Notes under the pieces: generated by a model
The model's input: only the letters and a program-made list of their open reading frames with translations
Told to the model about the DNA's origin: nothing
Databases searched by the model: none
NCBI GenBank assembly: GCA_018657655.1
Contig: JABHWQ010000191.1
Location: forward strand, 1-7,667
From: Chloroflexota bacterium
GTDB taxonomy: Bacteria > Chloroflexota > Dehalococcoidia > SZUA-161 > SpSt-899
DNA: 7,667 nt
Direction: 5' to 3'
Shown here: positions 4,174 to 7,667 of the stretch, one piece after another
Position numbering within the stretch: position 1 is the stretch's first letter
How the letters are laid out: every line of letters begins with the position of its first letter
Made by a program: the position numbers and the translations under genes

Positions 4174-5337
4174 CTAGCTGAAGTCAATCCTCTCCAGAAC
4201 GATAGCCGCACCTTGCCCCATTCCTACGCCAACCGTCGCCAAGCCAAAATCAGCTTTCGTTCTCTCCATTTCGTGGACCAAGGTAGTGACTACCTTTGCG
4301 CCAGTGGCCCCCATCGGATGGCCCAGAGCTACGGCGCCCCCATTGGGATTTACCTTTTCCTCATCGATACTCATTTCTTTCATGCACGCCAGAACCACTA
4401 CAGAAAAGGCTTCATTTATCTCGACGATGTCGATATCATCGATAGTCAATGCCGCTCTATCAAGAGCTTTCCTGGCTGCAGCAACCGTGCCGATCCCTGT
4501 GATTTTCGGGTCCACTCCGGCTACAGCCATCGATTTCACCCGCGCTTTCGGTTTTAGCCCCAATGACTGTGCCTTTTCCTCAGACGCAAGCAGCAAAACA
4601 GCAGCACCATCGCTGGCAAACGAGACCGTGGCCGAAGTAATGGTGCCATCGGATTTGGCGATGGGATCAAAGGCATCCATTATTTCCAGCGAAGTATATG
4701 ACCTCGGATTCTGATCATGGTCTATCACTCTCTTGGAACCATCATCCTCTACGACCTCAACCGGGACTATCTCCGCCGCAAACCTGCCCTCACTCTGAGC
4801 AGAAATCGCTTTCTGATGACTTCTCAGGGCAAACTCTTCTTGTTCCCTGCGGGATATTTTATACAGCTCTACGAGGTTCTCTGCGGCCAATCCCATTGAA
4901 GCTGCCGATTTTTCAACAAAATCGAATCGGGCCGGGTTGAGGTCTGCCCCGAATCCCTCCGGAAGATGCGTCATACTTTCGATTCCACCGGCGATGCACA
5001 CATCACCACAATCAGCCATAATCGTCTGAGCCGCAGTATGAATCGCACTCATACTGGATGCGCATTGCCGGTTAATGGTCTGAGCCGCTACCGAATAAGG
5101 AAGTCCCGCCAGCAAAGTTATGTACCTGGCTACGTTCATAGCCTGCTCCCCAACCTGGGTAGCACAACCCAAAATCACATCTTCGATCTCAGCAGGATCA
5201 ATGCCCACCCGGCAGATCAATTCCCTGACCACCAACACGCCCAGCTCATCCGATCGAATACTCTTGAACCATCCCTTTTGAGGATGAGCCCTCGCTACCG
5301 GGGTACGTACTGCATCGACAATGACAACGTTTTTCAT
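4174..5337 (-). CDS. Thiolase (acetyl-CoA acetyltransferase/acyltransferase family), lacking the second catalytic Cys
   Basis: A 387-residue thiolase, a usual length for the family, which condenses two acyl-CoAs or cleaves 3-ketoacyl-CoA. It begins MKNVVIVDAVRTPVARA. The nucleophilic Cys is at 92 in INRQCASS, NEAF lies at 308-311, and the catalytic His340 in GGAVALGHPMGATG. The C-terminal loop, normally GLAT.CIG.G.G, reads GLATVGVGMGQGAA: Gly370 replaces the Cys that acts as general base, a one-base change from TGC to GGC. The enzyme may be impaired, or use another base or a different reaction. The start at 5337 was chosen over an upstream in-frame TTG because it fits the family N-terminus; no strong ribosome binding site is seen. 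It lies 14 nt after ybeY and is probably co-transcribed with it. Confidence 0.93.
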   Translation of the reverse strand: MKNVVIVDAVRTPVARAHPQKGWFKSIRSDELGVLVVRELICRVGIDPAEIEDVILGCATQVGEQAMNVARYITLLAGLPYSVAAQTINRQCASSMSAIHTAAQTIMADCGDVCIAGGIESMTHLPEGFGADLNPARFDFVEKSAASMGLAAENLVELYKISRREQEEFALRSHQKAISAQSEGRFAAEIVPVEVVEDDGSKRVIDHDQNPRSYTSLEIMDAFDPIAKSDGTITSATVSFASDGAAVLLLASEEKAQSLGLKPKARVKSMAVAGVDPKITGIGTVAAARKALDRAALTIDDIDIVEINEAFSVVVLACMKEMSIDEEKVNPNGGAVALGHPMGATGAKVVTTLVHEMERTKADFGLATVGVGMGQGAAIVLERIDFS

Positions 5338-5351
5338 TTTACCCAAATATA

Positions 5352-5807
5352 TCAAAGCTTAATCTTCGAAACTACTTCAGTCTCTCTGGCACTCATTTCC
5401 GCATCTTCTTCCAGACTCTCGTGATCATAACCCAACAAATGGAGCACTCCGTGTGTTGTCAGCACTGCTATCTCTTTTTCCAGCGAATGCCCATGCTCCA
5501 AAGCCTGTTTTTCCGCCTGAGGCAGAGATACCACTACCTCACCCAACTGTTTGAGACAATCTGGACCAAATTGGAATTCCTTGTCTTCCTGAAAGGCAAA
5601 AGCGAGCACATCCGTTGTTTTGTCCATCTCCCGGTAAGTTCGATTCAGTTCATGCATAGTATCGTCACCGGTAATGAGCAGGCTCAGTTCGTATGTTATG
5701 GCTACTTCTTCGAACCGCAACACGTTCTCTATTACCATGGTTAGCCACGCTTCATCAACCCTATTGTGGAAGGGTTCTTCGACGGTAACATCTATATTCC
5801 AACTCAA
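5352..5807 (-). CDS. ybeY: Endoribonuclease YbeY (rRNA maturation factor)
   Basis: A 151-residue protein (from the TTG at 5805-5807) with the diagnostic zinc site HGVLHLLGYDH (His119, His123, His129) and the upstream motif LNRTYREMDKTTDVLAF (54-70). YbeY is a metal-dependent single-strand endoribonuclease acting in 16S rRNA 3'-end maturation and ribosome quality control. The frame is open further to a TTG at 5828, but that codon lies within the -10 box of the promoter. The TTG at 5807 has GGAG 7 nt upstream and fits family length, so it is preferred. A 6-codon ATG ORF on the same transcript edge ends at the ribosome binding site. The thiolase gene follows 14 nt downstream. Confidence 0.93.
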   Translation of the reverse strand: MSWNIDVTVEEPFHNRVDEAWLTMVIENVLRFEEVAITYELSLLITGDDTMHELNRTYREMDKTTDVLAFAFQEDKEFQFGPDCLKQLGEVVVSLPQAEKQALEHGHSLEKEIAVLTTHGVLHLLGYDHESLEEDAEMSARETEVVSKIKL

Positions 5808-5827
5808 CTCTTCACTCCAACAAGGCA

Positions 5828-5856
5828 ATCATATCAGTGAGGATTTTGACGGTCAA
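5828..5856 (-). promoter_or_regulatory. Promoter of ybeY-thiolase
   Basis: TTGACC (5851-5856) and TATGAT (5828-5833) on the minus strand are separated by 17 nt, directly after the nuoN terminator. Transcription would start near 5821, giving a leader of about 14 nt that contains GGAG before the TTG start. Confidence 0.75.
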
Positions 5857-5862
5857 GAAACG

Positions 5863-5888
5863 AAAAAGCGAGGCCTAATTGCCTCGCT
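5863..5888 (-). terminator. Intrinsic terminator after nuoN
   Basis: On the minus strand AGCGAGGC and GCCTCGCT form a perfect 8-bp stem (arms at 5881-5888 and 5867-5874) with a 6-nt loop, followed by TTTT. It lies about 26 nt after the nuoN stop and closes the nuo transcript before the ybeY promoter. Confidence 0.9.
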
Positions 5889-5914
5889 CAATTATCGTTC
5901 AAACAGGAAAACAT

Positions 5915-7354
5915 CTAAGGAACTAATACAGCTGCTAAATCCGCATATTTCATTAACAGATAGGGATAAATACCCAGAATCAACACACCTGCAGTTGCAA
6001 TAACCAGAGAGGCTTTTAGAGATGCACCAGACGGAACCCCCTCCATAGATCTGGGTTCACCGACAAACATGACCTTGATGACTTTGAAATAGTAGAACGC
6101 GGCTACAACAGAGTTTACAGTAGCAAATATCACCAGCCATAGCAGCCCTGTTTCACCAGGCTCAAGTGCCGCCTTGAAAACAACCAGCTTCCCAATAAAT
6201 CCAGCTGTGGGAGGAATACCGGTGAGTGATATCAAACAGACCGCCAATATGATGGCCAATACCGGTGCTTTCTTTATCATACCGGAATAGTCTGCAATTT
6301 CGTCACTGTTAATTTTATTCGAAATAGCGATTACAGCGATGAAAGCTCCCAGGTTTGCCAGCGAATAAACTGTCAAATAGAACATAATCCCGCTTTGCCC
6401 GGCTGTATTAGCCGCTGCAACCCCTACCAGTAAATACCCTGCTTGAGCGATACCGGAATACGCTAGCAGACGCTTGATATTCGTTTGTTGGATCGCCATC
6501 ACATTACCGGCTGTCATGGTTATGGCCGCCAGCACTCCGAAAAGCACGCTCCAATCATCGAAGAGCCATTCAGGAGAACCGAAACCCGTAAAGAATATTC
6601 TCAATATTACCGCAAAACCGGCAGCTTTACTGGCTACTGAAAGATATGCTGTGACGGGCGTTGGGGCTCCTTCGTAAACATCCGGCATCCACATATGGAA
6701 AGGAACTGCACCAATCTTGAACGCGAAACCGGCAGCGATCAATACCATACCCAGTATCAGCGCCGGCTCCCGAAGACCATCACCAGCAGAGATTGCCTCT
6801 CTAATGCCACCCAGATCAGTAGTCCCGGTCAATCCGAATACGATTATCATACCGTATATCAATGTCGCCGATGCAACCCCACCGAGTATGATATATTTTA
6901 AACCGGACTCAGTAGACTTTTTGTCTTTGAGAAATGCTGCAAGTGCATATAATGCCATACCGGAAAGTTCAAGAGCTACATAGATGGTGATCATCTCCCT
7001 GGCCGCTGCCATGAGCATCAGGCCTAACGCCGAGAGCAGAATCAACGCATAAAATTCACCGCGCAGGTTCTCTATCTTCGAATTAATATATTCCCAAGAT
7101 GACATTATCACCATCGCGGTTATGCCGAGAAAGAGAATCTTGAAGAAGACGGCGAAATTATCGACCGCCAACATACCGTTCATAGCGGTCTTTTCTTCAC
7201 CCCACAAACTCACGGCCAAAGCCAAAGGAACAATTAACCCGACCGCGCTGACAACAGCCAGCTTCTTCTTGTCCTCAACAATCAGGTCAAGAAGAATGAC
7301 CACAATGGCCAGTACAGCCATGCTAAGTTCCGGCGATATCGAATGCCACTCCAA
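5915..7354 (-). CDS. nuoN: NADH-quinone oxidoreductase subunit N
   Basis: A 479-residue, about 14-helix membrane protein, one of the antiporter-like proton-pumping subunits of respiratory complex I. The family core is clear: ALELSGMALYALAAF with Glu129; FKIGAVPFHMWMPDVYEGAP with Lys213; TPVTAYLSVASKAAGF with Lys243; TNIKRLLAYSGIAQAGYLL (291-309); and the C-terminal YYFKVIKVMF with Lys424. These charged residues sit at the positions used for proton transfer in NuoN/NuoM-type subunits. The start is a TTG with AGGAG 6 nt upstream. It follows nuoM by 26 nt in the usual nuoM-nuoN order and is the last gene of the operon, closed by an intrinsic terminator. NuoN, rather than a cation antiporter subunit, is favoured by this order. 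Confidence 0.95.
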   Translation of the reverse strand: MEWHSISPELSMAVLAIVVILLDLIVEDKKKLAVVSAVGLIVPLALAVSLWGEEKTAMNGMLAVDNFAVFFKILFLGITAMVIMSSWEYINSKIENLRGEFYALILLSALGLMLMAAAREMITIYVALELSGMALYALAAFLKDKKSTESGLKYIILGGVASATLIYGMIIVFGLTGTTDLGGIREAISAGDGLREPALILGMVLIAAGFAFKIGAVPFHMWMPDVYEGAPTPVTAYLSVASKAAGFAVILRIFFTGFGSPEWLFDDWSVLFGVLAAITMTAGNVMAIQQTNIKRLLAYSGIAQAGYLLVGVAAANTAGQSGIMFYLTVYSLANLGAFIAVIAISNKINSDEIADYSGMIKKAPVLAIILAVCLISLTGIPPTAGFIGKLVVFKAALEPGETGLLWLVIFATVNSVVAAFYYFKVIKVMFVGEPRSMEGVPSGASLKASLVIATAGVLILGIYPYLLMKYADLAAVLVP

Positions 7355-7380
7355 AATTCTCTCCTATAAACCTATCGCAT

Positions 7381-7667
7381 TTACGATCCCAGCACACCCT
7401 TTATCGATTCGATGGCGCTGAGACTATTATCAATTAAATCCGTAAAGTAGTGTGGCCTTATCCCTATCCACATTATCGAAGCTACCAGCGAGAATATTAC
7501 GAATCTCTCCATTACGGTCGCATCCGACAGATGATCAAACTGGCTCTTGGGCTCGTGATAGAATGCCCGCTGAATCATCCACAAAATGTACCCGGCTGTT
7601 AGCACTATTCCAACAATACCAAGGATGGTGTACACGTGCATCCAGGGAGTCACATCACTGTTATAAC
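7381..7667 (-). CDS. nuoM: NADH-quinone oxidoreductase subunit M, C-terminus (partial)
   Basis: Only the last 94 codons are present; the frame continues past the right edge. The segment has a membrane helix (VYTILGIVGIVLTAGYILWM) followed by IQRAFYHEPKS, then MERFVIFSLVASIMWIGIRP, HYFTDLIDNS and a short tail. The AGYILWMIQRAF stretch after a long helix and the final IGIRPHYFTD pattern are characteristic of the NuoM C-terminus (YMLWM.QRVF; .G..P..F). NuoM is a proton-pumping antiporter-like subunit of complex I. It directly precedes nuoN in the transcript. A NuoL-type or Mrp-type subunit is less likely given that neighbour. Confidence 0.88.
   Translation of the reverse strand, partial: YNSDVTPWMHVYTILGIVGIVLTAGYILWMIQRAFYHEPKSQFDHLSDATVMERFVIFSLVASIMWIGIRPHYFTDLIDNSLSAIESIKGVLGS

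Noticed and set aside
4213..5424. Several plus-strand ORFs of 60-152 codons
   Set aside because: All are antisense to the thiolase and ybeY genes.
6474..7421. Several plus-strand ORFs of 67-99 codons
   Set aside because: All are antisense to nuoN and its leader.

Overview
The window reads as a junction between a core metabolic gene block and an accessory region of a bacterial chromosome. The right part (about 4174-7667, all on the minus strand) carries housekeeping genes. In transcription order these are the C-terminus of nuoM, a full nuoN with its own terminator, then ybeY behind a new promoter, a thiolase, and a tRNA with anticodon CAT. Moderate G+C, strong AGGAGG-type ribosome binding sites, TTG/GTG starts and this content would fit a Chloroflexota (Dehalococcoidia-like) or similar anaerobe. 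That is only a guess; no marker in the window settles the taxonomy.

The left part (1 to about 4020) is accessory. It begins with one end of an IS3-family insertion sequence (start of orfA on the minus strand). The element interrupts a repetitive, proline-rich coding sequence whose C-terminal tail survives at 142-345. A strongly structured, apparently non-coding stretch follows (367-543). Next comes a MazEF-type toxin-antitoxin operon on the minus strand with a recognisable promoter and operator-like palindromes. The toxin-antitoxin segment is bracketed by a 67-bp imperfect direct repeat (551-617 and 1541-1607). Beyond it lies a candidate small RNA of about 125 nt on the minus strand, with a promoter, a bulged stem and an intrinsic terminator (1659-1783). 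Divergent from it is a small coiled-coil lipoprotein gene.

From 2487 to 3345 a minus-strand gene pair encodes a putative secreted lipoprotein and a small three-helix membrane protein, neither of recognised function. The 3379-3719 interval holds palindromes and a promoter but no convincing gene. A 66-residue excisionase/MerR-like helix-turn-helix protein follows at 3720-3920. Its promoter has an embedded 8-6-8 inverted repeat and its mRNA appears nearly leaderless. A small ORF with a perfect ribosome binding site then runs into the antisense strand of the tRNA gene.

The accessory DNA ends at the 3' end of the tRNA, with a small DNA-binding protein next to it. This layout suggests the edge of a genomic island integrated at that tRNA, but no integrase gene or second att copy is visible here.

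The points most worth a second look are the small RNA at 1659-1783, the nested structured element at 422-543, the repeat-bracketed toxin-antitoxin cassette, the leaderless autoregulated DNA-binding gene at the tRNA boundary, and a thiolase with Gly in place of the second catalytic Cys.
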